Source: Pengzhenrongella sp031582905
GTDB lineage: Bacteria > Actinomycetota > Actinomycetes > Actinomycetales > Cellulomonadaceae
DNA: 64,000 bases
Assembly (NCBI RefSeq): GCF_031582905.1
Contig: NZ_CP133990.1
Location: forward strand, 62,001-126,000
Direction of reading: 5' to 3'
Shown: positions 41,955 through 52,579 of the stretch, in pieces
Layout: every line of letters begins with the position of its first letter
Position numbering within the stretch: position 1 is the first letter of the stretch
The notes under the pieces: generated by a model
What the model saw: the letters and a program-made list of their open reading frames with translations, nothing else
Told to the model about the DNA's origin: nothing
The model's database searches: none
Program-made: the position numbers and the translations under genes

Positions 41955-42735
41955 GTGACCAGCGGAGGCGTCGAGATCGCGACCACCGCGGTCGCCCTCC
42001 TCGTGCTCGCCGGCTTCGTCGCCGGGTGGATCGACGCCGTGGTGGGCGGCGGGGGCTGGTGCAGCTCCCCGCCCTGCTGCTCGTGCCCGGCCTGAGCCCG
42101 GTGCAGGCCCTCGCGACCAACAAGCTCGCCGGGATCATGGGCACCTCGGTCAGCGCCGCGACCTACTACCGGCGCGTGCACCCGGACATGCGCACGGCCA
42201 CACCGATGGCCCTCGCCGCGCTCGGCGGGGCGGCCGGGGAGCGCTGCTCGCGAGCTCGCTGCCCGCCGCGGTGTTCCGCCCGGTGATCCTCGTGGCGCTC
42301 GTCGCGGTGGCCGTCTACACCGTCGCCCGGCCGTCGCTGGGCCGGGCGACGTCCCTGCGCTGGACCGGACGACGGCACCTCGGGGCCGCCGCCGGGCTCG
42401 GCGCCGGCATCGGCTTCTACGACGGGCTGCTCGGTCCAGGGACGGGCACGTTCCTCGTCATGGGCCTGGTCGCGGTGCTCGGCTACGCGTTCCTCGAGGC
42501 GTCCGCGAAGGCGAAGATCGTCAACGCCGCGACGAACCTCGGCGCGCTCGCCGTGTTCAGCGTGCAGGGCGCGCCGCTGTGGAAGCTCGGGCTGATGGTC
42601 GGCGCCGCGAACATCGCCGGCTCCTACCTCGGGGCCCGGATGGCGGTCGCCAAGGGCAGCACGTTCGTCCGGGTGGTGTTCATGGTGGTCGTCGGCGGAC
42701 TGATCCTGCGCCTGGGCTGGGACGTGTTCGCCTGA
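41955..42735 (+). CDS. TSUP/TauE-SafE family permease (two frame breaks)
   Basis: About 260 residues with eight helices. The family halves open with GFVAGWIDAVVGGGGLVQLP and GIGFYDGLLGPGTGTFLV, the paired glycine-rich motifs of sulfite/sulfoacetate exporters (PF01925). Conserved ATNKLAGIMGTSVSA and GSYLGARMAV follow. The frame breaks at G5 run 42051-42055 and G4 run 42236-42239; a G at each restores the protein. The GTG start is directly preceded by a -10 box. The substrate is unknown; a sulfur- or carbon-containing anion is typical. Confidence 0.88.
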
Positions 42736-42800
42736 ACGACACCCACCGGCGACCTCGTCCGCCATGTGACACCGGCACCGTCCACACTCTGGTCCCGCCG

Positions 42801-42806
42801 TAGACT
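42801..42806 (+). promoter_or_regulatory. -10 box of the lysC-asd operon
   Basis: TAGACT lies 43 bases before the lysC GTG (42849). No lysine riboswitch is visible in the short leader, in line with feedback control of the enzyme itself in actinomycetes. Confidence 0.5.
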
Positions 42807-42848
42807 CGGCCGCCGACCGACCGCTGTCCCACCCCCGGAGCGTCCAAC

Positions 42849-44191
<1,343 letters not shown>

Positions 44192-44193
44192 TC

Positions 44194-45267
44194 ATGAGCG
44201 GGACCAACGGTCTGCGCGTCGGCGTCGTCGGCGCGACCGGTCAGGTCGGCGCCGTGATGCGCCGGCTGCTCGAGGAGCGGGACTTCCCGGTCGCCGAGAT
44301 GCGGTACTTCGCGTCGGCCCGCTCGGCCGGCACGACGCTGCCGTGGCGGGGCGCCGACGTCGTCGTCGAGGACGCCGCGACCGCCGACCCCAGCGGGCTG
44401 GACATCGCGCTGTTCTCCGCCGGTGGGGCGACGTCGAAGGCGCAGGCGCCGCGGTTCGCGGCGGCCGGCGCGATCGTCATCGACAACTCCTCCGCCTGGC
44501 GGATGGACCCCGACGTCCCGCTCGTCGTCGCGGAGGTCAACCCCGAGGCGGTCCGCGAGGCACGCACGGGCATCATCGCCAACCCGAACTGCACCACGAT
44601 GGCCGCGATGCCGGTCCTCAAGGTGCTGCACGACGAGGCCGGTCTGCAGCGGCTCGTCGTCAGCACCTACCAGGCCGTGTCCGGCAGCGGCCTGGCGGGC
44701 GCGACCGAGCTGGACGAGCAGGTCCGCAGCGCCGTCGAGCAGGACACCCTCGGGCTCGTGCACGACGGCGGCGCGGTGACCTTCCCCGAGCCGCAGAAGT
44801 ACGTGCGCCCGATCGCGTTCGACGTCGTCCCGCTCGCCGGCAACCTCGTCGACGACGGCTCGCACGAGACCGACGAGGAGCAGAAGCTCCGCAACGAGAG
44901 CCGCAAGATCCTCGGCGTCCCCGAGCTGCGGGTGTCCGGCACGTGCGTGCGGGTGCCGGTGTTCACCGGCCACTCCCTGTCGGTCAACGCCGAGTTCGAC
45001 CGGCCGCTGCCGGTCGAGCGCGCGCGCGAGCTGCTCGCCGGTGCGCCCGGGGTCGAGCTCACCGACGTCCCGACGCCGCTGCAGGCCGCGGGCGCGGACC
45101 CGAGCTTCGTCGGCCGGTTGCGGCAGGATCCCGGTGTGCCGGACGAGCGCGGGCTCGCGCTGTTCATCTCCAACGACAACCTGCGCAAGGGTGCGGCGCT
45201 CAACGCGGTGCAGATCGCCGAGGTGCTGGTCGCGGACCGCGCGGCGCGGGAGTCCGTCGCCGGTTGA
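44194..45267 (+). CDS. asd: Aspartate-semialdehyde dehydrogenase
   Basis: The 357-residue enzyme reduces aspartyl phosphate to aspartate semialdehyde with NADPH, the step after LysC. It shows the nucleotide motif GVVGATGQVG, the catalytic cysteine in IIANPNCTTMA (about 130), the substrate region STYQAVSGSGLAG, and the RVPVFTGHSLSV motif with catalytic histidine (about 255). The ATG 44194 lies two bases after the lysC stop, so the two are one operon. Length and motifs are normal. Confidence 0.95.
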   Translation: MSGTNGLRVGVVGATGQVGAVMRRLLEERDFPVAEMRYFASARSAGTTLPWRGADVVVEDAATADPSGLDIALFSAGGATSKAQAPRFAAAGAIVIDNSSAWRMDPDVPLVVAEVNPEAVREARTGIIANPNCTTMAAMPVLKVLHDEAGLQRLVVSTYQAVSGSGLAGATELDEQVRSAVEQDTLGLVHDGGAVTFPEPQKYVRPIAFDVVPLAGNLVDDGSHETDEEQKLRNESRKILGVPELRVSGTCVRVPVFTGHSLSVNAEFDRPLPVERARELLAGAPGVELTDVPTPLQAAGADPSFVGRLRQDPGVPDERGLALFISNDNLRKGAALNAVQIAEVLVADRAARESVAG

Positions 45268-45320
45268 CGGCGGGGGCCGCCGGCCCCTCACCCCGGCCTC
45301 GGCCGTGCCGATGGGCAGAC

Positions 45321-46805
45321 GTGGCCGGACGTGCGTCTCGCGTGTTCCTCGCCCTCGGCGGCCTCGCCGTGGCGGGGTACGTCGTGCTGCCCACGGCGGC
45401 CCGGGACGCCGTCTACCTCGCGGTCGGCCTCGCCGCCTGCGTCGCGATCGTCGTCGGGGTGCACGTGCTGCGGCCCGTGCGGCGTGCGCCGTGGTGGCTC
45501 ATGGCCGCGGGGCAGCTCTCCTGGATCGCCGGTGACGTCGTCTACACCTGGTACGAGAGCGTCCTGGCCGTCGAGCCGTTCCCGTCGCCCGCGGACGTGC
45601 TGTACCTCGCCGCCTACCCGCTGCTCGCGGTGGCGTTCGCGCTGCTGATCCGCGGTCGGCGGTCCGGTCGGGACCGCGACGGTCTGATCGACAGCGCGAT
45701 CTTCACCGTCGCCGTCGGCCTGCTGTCCTGGGTGTTCCTCATGCGCCCGACCCTGCTGGGCGAGGGCGTCGACGTCGTCGAGCGCGCCATCGCGCTCGCG
45801 TACCCGCTGGGCGACATCCTGCTGCTCGGGGTCCTGCTGCGGCTTCTCGCCGGTCCGGGCGCGCGGAGCCCGGCCTTCGGGATGCTCGCCGCGGCGTGCG
45901 GGCTGCTGGTCCTGGCCGACGCCGCCTTCGCGGTGCTCGCGACGACCTCGTCGTACGGCGGCGGCTGGGTCGACCTGCTGTGGCTCGGCTCGTACGTCTT
46001 GTGGGGTGCGGCGGCGCTGCACCCGTCGATGCGCGGGCTGTCCCTGCCGTCGCCGGACGGCACGGCGCCGTTCACGCGCCGCCGTCTGGCCGCCCTCACG
46101 GTCGCGATCCTCGCCGCCCCGGCGACGCTCGCGGCGCAGCTCCTGCTCGGGATGGCGCTCGACGGCTGGGCCGTCGTCGTCGGCTCGACCGTGCTGTCCG
46201 TCCTCGTCGTCGTCCGGATGTCCGGGCTGCTCACGCGGCTCCAGGCGCAGGCGGGACGGCTCGACGAGCTGGCCCGGACGGACGCGCTCACCGGTCTGCC
46301 CAACCGGCGCAGCGCGGACGCGGAGCTGGCGCGCATGCGGCGGGTCAGTGCCCTCGACGGTCGCCCCCTGGTCGTCGCGATGCTCGACCTCGACCGGTTC
46401 AAGGCCTTCAACGACACGTACGGCCACGGGGCCGGCGACCGGCTCCTCACCGAGGCCGCCGACGCCTGGCGCGGGGCGCTCGGGAGCGGGCCGCTGCTCG
46501 CCCGCTACGGCGGTGAGGAGTTCGTCGTCGCCTTCACCGGGTTGTCGCTGCCGGACGCCGTCGACGCGCTCGACCGCGTCCGCGCCGTGACCCCCGGGGG
46601 GCAGACCGTGTCGGTCGGGGCCGCGCTGTGGGACGGCGTCGAGGACACCGCCGCGTTGACGCAGCGCGCGGACGTCGCGCTGTACGCGGCGAAGCGCGCG
46701 GGGCGGGACCGGGTGGTGGCCGCCGAGGGCGCCGCGCGCACCGGAGCGGTCCTGCCCACCCAGGCCGACGCGGCCACCCGGCCCGGCACCGTCCCGACCG
46801 GCTGA
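45321..46805 (+). CDS. Membrane diguanylate cyclase
   Basis: The 494-residue protein has about nine N-terminal helices (1-310; opening VFLALGGLAVAGYVVLPTA) and a C-terminal GGDEF domain (about 320-475). The active site is RYGGEEFVVAF, a working variant of GGDEF, and LDLDRFKAFNDTYGHGAGD binds GTP and metal. No RxxD inhibitory site precedes it, unlike the GGDEF-EAL protein at 11.9-13.9 kb. It should make cyclic di-GMP from a membrane signal of unknown kind. GTG 45321 is the first start before helix 1; it follows asd by 53 bases. Confidence 0.88.
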   Translation: MAGRASRVFLALGGLAVAGYVVLPTAARDAVYLAVGLAACVAIVVGVHVLRPVRRAPWWLMAAGQLSWIAGDVVYTWYESVLAVEPFPSPADVLYLAAYPLLAVAFALLIRGRRSGRDRDGLIDSAIFTVAVGLLSWVFLMRPTLLGEGVDVVERAIALAYPLGDILLLGVLLRLLAGPGARSPAFGMLAAACGLLVLADAAFAVLATTSSYGGGWVDLLWLGSYVLWGAAALHPSMRGLSLPSPDGTAPFTRRRLAALTVAILAAPATLAAQLLLGMALDGWAVVVGSTVLSVLVVVRMSGLLTRLQAQAGRLDELARTDALTGLPNRRSADAELARMRRVSALDGRPLVVAMLDLDRFKAFNDTYGHGAGDRLLTEAADAWRGALGSGPLLARYGGEEFVVAFTGLSLPDAVDALDRVRAVTPGGQTVSVGAALWDGVEDTAALTQRADVALYAAKRAGRDRVVAAEGAARTGAVLPTQADAATRPGTVPTG

Positions 46806-46845
46806 TCCGCCGCCGTCGGGCGCGACCCCGCAGTCGGTGCCCCGG

Positions 46846-47337
46846 TCAGTCCCGCGCGAACCAGGGCCCGCGCCCCGGGTCGGCGTGCAGCGCCAGCGCC
46901 CGGTCGATCCGCATCCGCGACGACGCGACGAGTGGCTCGGGCAGCGCGTCCGGGTGGAACCAGGCCACCTCCGTCGACTCGTCATCGGCCACGTGCGCCT
47001 CGCCGCGGACCGCGCGGCACAGGAAGGTCACGTCGAGGTACTGCGCACGGTCCCCGTTCGGGTAGACGACGACGTCGCTGTCCGTGCCGACCGAGGCCAG
47101 GGCCTCGATCCGGGCGACCACCCCGGTCTCCTCGAGGACCTCGCGCACCGCGGCGACCCCGGGCTCCTCGCCCGGTTCGAGGATGCCGCTGATGACGGCC
47201 CACCGGCCGTTGTCCGACCGCCGCCCCAGCAGGACGCGGCCCACGTCGTCGACGACGACGGCGCTCACGCCGGGCAGCCACAGCAGCTCGGTGCCGACGT
47301 GGGCGCGCAGGCGGCTGACGAACTCGGGGATCGGCAC
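46846..47337 (-). CDS. NUDIX hydrolase
   Basis: The 163-residue protein has a full NUDIX box at about 50-72: GILEPGEEPGVAAVREVLEE followed by TGV, with the metal-binding REVLEETG core. NUDIX enzymes cleave nucleoside-diphosphate-linked compounds; the substrate here is unknown. The start is GTG 47337 (MPIPEFVSRLRAHVG). A -10 box TAGGGT lies 7-12 bases before it on the minus strand, so the mRNA is probably leaderless. Confidence 0.9.
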   Translation of the reverse strand: MPIPEFVSRLRAHVGTELLWLPGVSAVVVDDVGRVLLGRRSDNGRWAVISGILEPGEEPGVAAVREVLEETGVVARIEALASVGTDSDVVVYPNGDRAQYLDVTFLCRAVRGEAHVADDESTEVAWFHPDALPEPLVASSRMRIDRALALHADPGRGPWFARD

Positions 47338-47343
47338 GCGCTG

Positions 47344-47349
47344 ACCCTA
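47344..47349 (-). promoter_or_regulatory. -10 box of the NUDIX gene (probably leaderless)
   Basis: TAGGGT on the minus strand ends six bases before the GTG at 47337. Confidence 0.5.
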
Positions 47350-47617
47350 GCCAGCCGCCCGTCCCGCCGTGGCGCGGGCGAGCCGGACCCGACGGTGCAG
47401 TCGCCGCCCGAGGGTGATGTGGCGGACGTCGCACGCCCTGCGGCTCACCGAGGTCCGCGCTGCGCCGATGGACGGCCGGAGGCGCGGGAGGACCCGCGCC
47501 CGCCCCCCACCACCCCGCAGCCCGCGCACGTGACCCGTGCCGGGTCTGCTCCTGCGCGTCGACCCGCACGCAGGTCCTGCACCGCCTGCCCACCCGCAGG
47601 TTCGACATCGGAGAGAC

Positions 47618-48015
47618 ATGCACGCCGCCACGGAGGTCATCGGGATGATGGCCTCGCTCACCTCGTTCCTGCTCTGGCTGCCCCAGGGGCTGCGGGTCTG
47701 GAGGCACCGCCACGAGCCGGCCCGGCTCGCCGGGATCGCGATGAGCACCCAGCTCATCTCGGTGGCCGGGAACGTCCTGTGGACGGCGTACGCGGTCCTG
47801 CTGGGCTCGTTCTGGCTCGGGGCACCGGCGATCGTGAACCTCCCGATCGCGGTCGCGACGATCGTCGTCCTGCGGCGAGGGCCGCGGCGTCGCCCGCGCG
47901 GGCGACGGACGACGACGCCCGCGGCGACGCGCTCGGCACCGCGCTCGACATACCGCAGGACACCGCGGTGGGCGTGGTGGCGGACCCGGCCACGGACCTC
48001 GACCTCGCCGCCTGA
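47618..48015 (+). CDS. PQ-loop/SemiSWEET-like membrane protein (one frame break)
   Basis: About 132 residues. It has three helices with the PQ motif in SFLLWLPQGLRVWRHR, then MSTQLISVAGNVLWTAYAVLL and APAIVNLPIAVATIVVL. This is the size and shape of half-transporter SemiSWEET/PQ-loop proteins, which dimerise to move sugars or other solutes. After the third helix the frame shifts at GGG 47879-47881; an added G gives an acidic tail ending VVADPATDLDLAA. ATG 47618 follows GGAGAG. It is not clearly tied to the sugar operon that starts 200 bases later. Confidence 0.72.
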
Positions 48016-48134
48016 GCGGGACGCGGCGCGGGTCCGTCGCCGTGCTGCCCACGCCACCGACCGGCGACGTCGCCCCGGACGGATGACGCCGCGGTCGCGG
48101 CGGCGCCGCCGTCGTTGACAACCACCCCGACGAC

Positions 48135-48150
48135 GTGGAAACGTCTCCAC
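48135..48150 (+). promoter_or_regulatory. LacI-type operator 1
   Basis: GTGGAAACGTCTCCAC is a near-perfect dyad of the LacI/CcpA class, centred on CG. It lies 65 bases before the LacI-family gene. Confidence 0.78.
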
Positions 48151-48158
48151 CAGCAGAC

Positions 48159-48172
48159 GTGGAAACGTTTAC
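48159..48172 (+). promoter_or_regulatory. LacI-type operator 2
   Basis: GTGGAAACGTTTAC repeats the first operator with centres exactly 24 bp apart, close to two helical turns. Both share the flank GACGTGGAAACGT. Confidence 0.8.
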
Positions 48173-48214
48173 AAGGCCTCGACGACGAGGCCACGACCTC
48201 GACGGGGAGGTGCG

Positions 48215-49261
48215 GTGAAGCAGCGTGCGACCATCACGGACGTCGCCCGGCGTGCGGGCGTCTCCGTCGCGTCCGCCTCGCGCGCGCTCAACGGTCTGAG
48301 CGCGAGCGCGGCGACCGTGGAGCGCGTGCGCACCGCGGCGGGTGACCTCGGGTACATCCCGGACGCCACCGCCCGGGCGCTCAAGATGGGCCGGACGCTG
48401 CAGCTGTCCTTCGCGGTCGACGACATCGGCAACCCGGTCTACGTCGAGATGATGAAGGCCGTCCAGTCCGTCGTCACCGTGCCCGGCTACCGCCTGATGA
48501 TCTCCTCCACCGGCGACGCGGACGACACGATCGACCTGCTGCGCAGCCTGAGCAAGGGGTACGCGGACGGGATGATCCTCTCCCCGCTGCGGGTCACCGA
48601 CCGGCTCGTCGAGGAGGTCCGCGCAGCACCCGTCCCGGTGGTCGTCATCGGCCGCCTGCCCGAGGGCAGCGGCGTGGACACCGTGATGACCGACTCGGCG
48701 CGCGGCGTCGGCATCGCCGTCGACCACCTCGTCGAGACCGGCCGGCGCCGGATCGGCTTCGTCAACGGACCGCTCGACACGACGCCCGGCCGCGCCCGTC
48801 AGCACGGGTTCGAGGCCACCGCCGAGCGCCTCGGCGACCGCCACGGACCCGCCGTGGCGGCCGCGGACTTCACCGTCGCGGCCGGGTACGACGCCGCCCG
48901 GACGCTGCTCGCCGGGCACGGCGCCCCCGGCGGGACCGGGCCGGGCCCGCACGCCCTGGACGCCGTCGTCGCGGCGAACGACCTGCTCGCGATCGGCGTG
49001 ATGCACGCCGCGCACGACGCGGGCGTGCGCGTGCCGGACGACCTCGCCGTCGTCGGCATGGACGACACCGAGCTCGCGCGGGTGTTCCAGCCCTCCCTCA
49101 CCAGCGTCAGCCTCGGCTCGGGCGAGCGCGGGACCCGCGCCGCCGAGCTGCTGCTCGCCCGCCTCGCCGACCCGCAGCGCGAGGCCACCACCGTCGTCGT
49201 GCCGCCCGCGCTGCACGTGCGGCACTCGACCCGACCCCCGCACGGAAGGGACACCCCATGA
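48215..49261 (+). CDS. LacI-family repressor of the glycoside operon
   Basis: The 348-residue protein has a LacI HTH (ITDVARRAGVSVASASRALNG, about 7-27) and hinge, then a periplasmic-binding-like sugar domain (GYADGMILSPLRV, VVAANDLLAIGVMHAA, VVGMDDTELARVFQPSLT). GTG 48215 follows GGGAGGTGCG. Two operators lie directly upstream, so it controls itself and the operon. Its TGA overlaps the permease ATG (ATGA 49258-49261), which couples it to transport. The inducer is expected to be the imported compound or its sugar. Confidence 0.92.
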   Translation: MKQRATITDVARRAGVSVASASRALNGLSASAATVERVRTAAGDLGYIPDATARALKMGRTLQLSFAVDDIGNPVYVEMMKAVQSVVTVPGYRLMISSTGDADDTIDLLRSLSKGYADGMILSPLRVTDRLVEEVRAAPVPVVVIGRLPEGSGVDTVMTDSARGVGIAVDHLVETGRRRIGFVNGPLDTTPGRARQHGFEATAERLGDRHGPAVAAADFTVAAGYDAARTLLAGHGAPGGTGPGPHALDAVVAANDLLAIGVMHAAHDAGVRVPDDLAVVGMDDTELARVFQPSLTSVSLGSGERGTRAAELLLARLADPQREATTVVVPPALHVRHSTRPPHGRDTP

Positions 49262-51063
49262 CGGCCTCCACCCCGTCGGCCGCGTCGACCGCGGCGCTGC
49301 GCCGCCAGGCCGACGTCCCGCCCGGGCCGCCGCGGCCGCCGATGCGGACCGGCGGTGTGGGCCGCAGCCAGCGTCGCGAGGCGATCGGGCTGGTCATCCC
49401 GGCGATGCTGCCGGTGGTGATCTTCTCGGTGATCCCGCTGGTCAACGGCATCTACCTGGGCTTCACCGACGCTTCGCTGCGACGCAACGCGGAGACGAGC
49501 TTCGTCGGCCTGGAGAACTTCGCCCGGCTGATGGGTGACCGGCTGTTCTGGGAGTCGTTCCGGATCGGGCTGGTGTGGTCGGTGTCGGTCGCGCTGCTCA
49601 CGCTGATCGCCGCGATGGGGCTGGCGCTGCTCCTCAACGCGGACCTGCGCCTGAAGTCGCTGACCCGCATCCTCGCGCTCATCCCGTGGGCGATGCCCCC
49701 GGTCGTCGTCGCGATCATGTGGCGGATGATCTACTCCCCGACCTCGGGGCCGCTCAACGCGGGCCTGGAGATGGTCGGGATCCCCGGCGTGAACTGGCTC
49801 GGCGACTTCTCCACCGCGCTGCCGGCGGTCATCGTCGTCGCGGTGTGGAGCGGCATCCCGCAGACCACGGTCCTGCTCCTGGCCGGCATGCAGCAGATCC
49901 CGGACGAGCAGTACGAGGCCGCAGCCGTCGACGGCGCGGGCGCGGTCCGCCAGTTCTGGCACGTGACCCTGCCCGCGCTGCGCCCCGTGATGTTCGCCAT
50001 CACGTCGCTCGACTTCATCTGGAGCTTCAACTCCTTCGGCCTCGTCTACGTCATGACCGAGGGCGGTCCGGGCGGCCGGACGATGCTGCCGATGCTGTTC
50101 ACCTACCTCGAGGCCTTCAAGAACCGCAACACCGGCTACGCGGCCGCGATGGGCGACGTCCTCGTGCTCGCCGTCGTCCTCATGCTCTCGGTCTACCTCG
50201 TCCACCAGTTCCGCAAGGAGGACCGCATGAACCAGCGCGCGTGGTTCGTCCGGCCGGGGCAGTACGTCCTGCTCACCGGCTACCTGCTGTTCCTCGGGTT
50301 CCCGCTGCTGTGGCTGGTCTCCGCGTCCCTCAAGTCGTCCGCCGAGCTGAACTCCCTCGCGGTCAACCTCATCCCGAGCGAGTTCGTCTGGCAGAACTTC
50401 ACCGACGCGATCGAGCGGCAGAACCTCATCCGGTCCGGGCTGAACTCGCTCCTCGTCGCGGTCGCGACGATGGTCATCTCCGTCGTGCTGTCGCTGCCGG
50501 CGGCCTACGCCCTGGCCCGCTTCCGCGGGCGGATCAAGACGATCGGGACGACGTGGATCCTGGTCAGCCAGGTGTTCCCGACCATCCTCATCATCATCCC
50601 GCTGTTCCTCATCCTGCGGACGCTGCTCCTCAACGACACCCTCATGGGCCTGATCCTCGTGTACGTCACGTTCACGATGCCGTTCTCGCTGTGGATGCTG
50701 CAGGGCTACGTCGCGGCCATCCCGCGCGAGCTCGAGGAGGCCGGGTCCATGGACGGCGCCACCCGCCTGACCGTCCTGCGCACCATCGTCTTCCCGCTGC
50801 TCATGCCGGGCATCATCGCGACCGCGATGTTCACGTTCGTCGCGGCGTGGAACGAGTTCTTCATCGCGCTGGTGCTCATCCAGTCGCCGGAGAACTACAC
50901 GCTCCCGCTGACGCTCAAGATGTTCATCGGCATCGAGGGCCAGCTCGCCCTCGGTCCCCTCGCCGCGGGCTCGGTGCTCGCGACCATCCCCTCCCTCGTC
51001 GTCTTCGGCTTCCTCCAGAAGAAGCTCACCGGGGGACTCCTCTCCGGTGCCGTCAAGGGCTGA
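49258..51063 (+). CDS. Fused MalF-MalG-type sugar ABC permease
   Basis: One 601-residue chain carries both transport halves. The MalF-like half (about 45-322) has the EAA loop EAAAVDGAGAVRQFWHVTLP; the MalG-like half (from 324) has EEAGSMDGATRLTVLRTIVF. Normally these are two genes. At the joint (50217-50229) a perfect AAGGAGG ribosome site precedes an in-frame ATG (MNQRAWFVRPG), as if the second gene could still be started alone. No ATPase gene is in the operon; actinomycete sugar permeases commonly share one MsiK-type ATPase encoded elsewhere. Confidence 0.9.
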   Translation: MTASTPSAASTAALRRQADVPPGPPRPPMRTGGVGRSQRREAIGLVIPAMLPVVIFSVIPLVNGIYLGFTDASLRRNAETSFVGLENFARLMGDRLFWESFRIGLVWSVSVALLTLIAAMGLALLLNADLRLKSLTRILALIPWAMPPVVVAIMWRMIYSPTSGPLNAGLEMVGIPGVNWLGDFSTALPAVIVVAVWSGIPQTTVLLLAGMQQIPDEQYEAAAVDGAGAVRQFWHVTLPALRPVMFAITSLDFIWSFNSFGLVYVMTEGGPGGRTMLPMLFTYLEAFKNRNTGYAAAMGDVLVLAVVLMLSVYLVHQFRKEDRMNQRAWFVRPGQYVLLTGYLLFLGFPLLWLVSASLKSSAELNSLAVNLIPSEFVWQNFTDAIERQNLIRSGLNSLLVAVATMVISVVLSLPAAYALARFRGRIKTIGTTWILVSQVFPTILIIIPLFLILRTLLLNDTLMGLILVYVTFTMPFSLWMLQGYVAAIPRELEEAGSMDGATRLTVLRTIVFPLLMPGIIATAMFTFVAAWNEFFIALVLIQSPENYTLPLTLKMFIGIEGQLALGPLAAGSVLATIPSLVVFGFLQKKLTGGLLSGAVKG

Positions 51064-51099
51064 CCCGCACCGCCACCCACCCCGAAGAAAGGGTCGATC

Positions 51100-52410
51100 A
51101 TGAAGTCACGTGGTCTCACCGCCATGGCCGGAGCGGCAGCCGTCGCGCTCGCCCTCACGGCCTGCCAGCAGGGCAGCGCCACCGCCCCCGACGACGCGGA
51201 CGCCGGCGGCGACCAGGCCGCCGGGGAGCCGATCACCCTGGAGTTCCAGTCCCTCGCCGGGCAGCCGGCGGCGATCGCCGCGGTCGACGACATCGTCGCG
51301 GCCTGGAACGCGGACAACCCCGACGTCCAGGTCGAGATCGTCCCCGCCGGCTGGGACGGCATCTACGACAAGCTCGTCGCGCAGTTCAACGGCGGCGCCG
51401 CGCCGGACATCCTCCACTTCGAGGCGGCGAGCATCATCCCGTTCGGCGTCGACGGCTACCTCGCCGACCTCACCGACCACATCACGCCCGAGGTCCGGGA
51501 CGACGTGCCCGAGGGCATCTGGGAGTCCGTCACGGTCGACGGCCAGATCATCGCCTACCCGACCATGCTCCAGTCGTACATGGTGTTCGCGAACACGGCG
51601 CTGCTGGAGGCCGCCGGGGTCGAGGTCCCCACCGGCGACACGATGACCTGGGACGAGCTGCGCGAGATCGCCCGCGCCACCACGTCCGACGGCGTCTACG
51701 GCCTCACCTGGGGCCTGCGCAGCCCCACCGCGACCGTCATGAGCCTGTCGATGGGCTTCGACGGCGACTTCTTCGAGGGCGAGGGCACCGACGTCACGAT
51801 CGACGTCGGCGACGACGAGCTGGCCGTCCCGCAGCGCATCCACCAGATGGCCTACGAGGACGGCTCGATCGACCCCGTGTCCCTGACGCAGTCCGGCTCG
51901 GAGGTGCTCGCCGGCTTCTACGGCGGGACCGCCGCGATGACGGTCCAGGGCTCGTTCCAGGCCGCGAACATCGCCGACGACGCCCCCGAGGGCTTCGAGT
52001 GGACCGTGCTGCCCCCGCTCGAGGGCTCCGCCGACGCCGAGCAGGCCGCCAACCCGCAGACGTACTCGGTCAACGTCGACTCCGAGCACGTCGAGGAGTC
52101 CGCGGAGTTCCTCAACTTCCTCATGTCCGCCGAGAACCTCGCCGCGCTCAACATGGCCGACGCCCTCATCCCGACCACCGAGTCGGCACGGGCCGAGCTC
52201 GCGACGATGACGGCCGACCAGACCGGCTGGGACCAGATCCTCAAGTCCGCCGACCACCTCACGTCCCCGGCGTTCATGCACGTCGGTCCCTACACGCAGT
52301 GGAAGGACACCATCGCGACGCCGTCGCTGCAGCGCTACCTCGCGAACGAGATCGACCTCGAGGGGCTGCAGACCGAGCTGACCGAGGGCTGGGAGCAGAC
52401 CAACCGCTGA
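51100..52410 (+). CDS. Sugar ABC transporter substrate-binding lipoprotein
   Basis: The 436-residue protein has the lipobox LTACQQ (Cys 24) and a family 1 binding-protein fold: ITLEFQSLAGQPAAIAAVDD, GGAAPDILHFEA, and a C-terminal VNVDSEHVEESAEFLNFL. It should capture the substrate outside the cell and hand it to the fused permease just upstream. ATG 51100 has GAAAGG upstream. A 13-bp hairpin follows at 52505-52540, which could keep this part of the mRNA more abundant. Confidence 0.9.
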   Translation: MKSRGLTAMAGAAAVALALTACQQGSATAPDDADAGGDQAAGEPITLEFQSLAGQPAAIAAVDDIVAAWNADNPDVQVEIVPAGWDGIYDKLVAQFNGGAAPDILHFEAASIIPFGVDGYLADLTDHITPEVRDDVPEGIWESVTVDGQIIAYPTMLQSYMVFANTALLEAAGVEVPTGDTMTWDELREIARATTSDGVYGLTWGLRSPTATVMSLSMGFDGDFFEGEGTDVTIDVGDDELAVPQRIHQMAYEDGSIDPVSLTQSGSEVLAGFYGGTAAMTVQGSFQAANIADDAPEGFEWTVLPPLEGSADAEQAANPQTYSVNVDSEHVEESAEFLNFLMSAENLAALNMADALIPTTESARAELATMTADQTGWDQILKSADHLTSPAFMHVGPYTQWKDTIATPSLQRYLANEIDLEGLQTELTEGWEQTNR

Positions 52411-52415
52411 CCACA

Positions 52416-52498
52416 GGTGCCGGTGCCGGTGCCGACCGACGACGACCGTCCGTCGGCACCGCGCACCGCGTACGAGCACGAGCACGAGCACGAGCACC
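52416..52498 (+). repeat. Short tandem repeats (GGTGCC and CGAGCA units)
   Basis: GGTGCC occurs three times at 52416-52433 and CGAGCA about four times at 52473-52498. Both are in the 169-base gap between the binding-protein gene and the next enzyme. Confidence 0.75.
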
Positions 52499-52504
52499 GA
52501 GCAG

Positions 52505-52540
52505 CGGGCCGTGCGCCGCCCGGCGCCGGCGCACGGCCCG
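52505..52540 (+). terminator. Intra-operon stem-loop
   Basis: A 13-bp stem (CGGGCCGTGCGCC with its complement) encloses a ten-base loop that can pair further. It lies after the binding-protein gene, where such hairpins often give partial termination or mRNA protection. Confidence 0.65.
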
Positions 52541-52579
52541 GCGCAGACTGCCGCCGCAGGCGACGACGAGGAGAGACAC

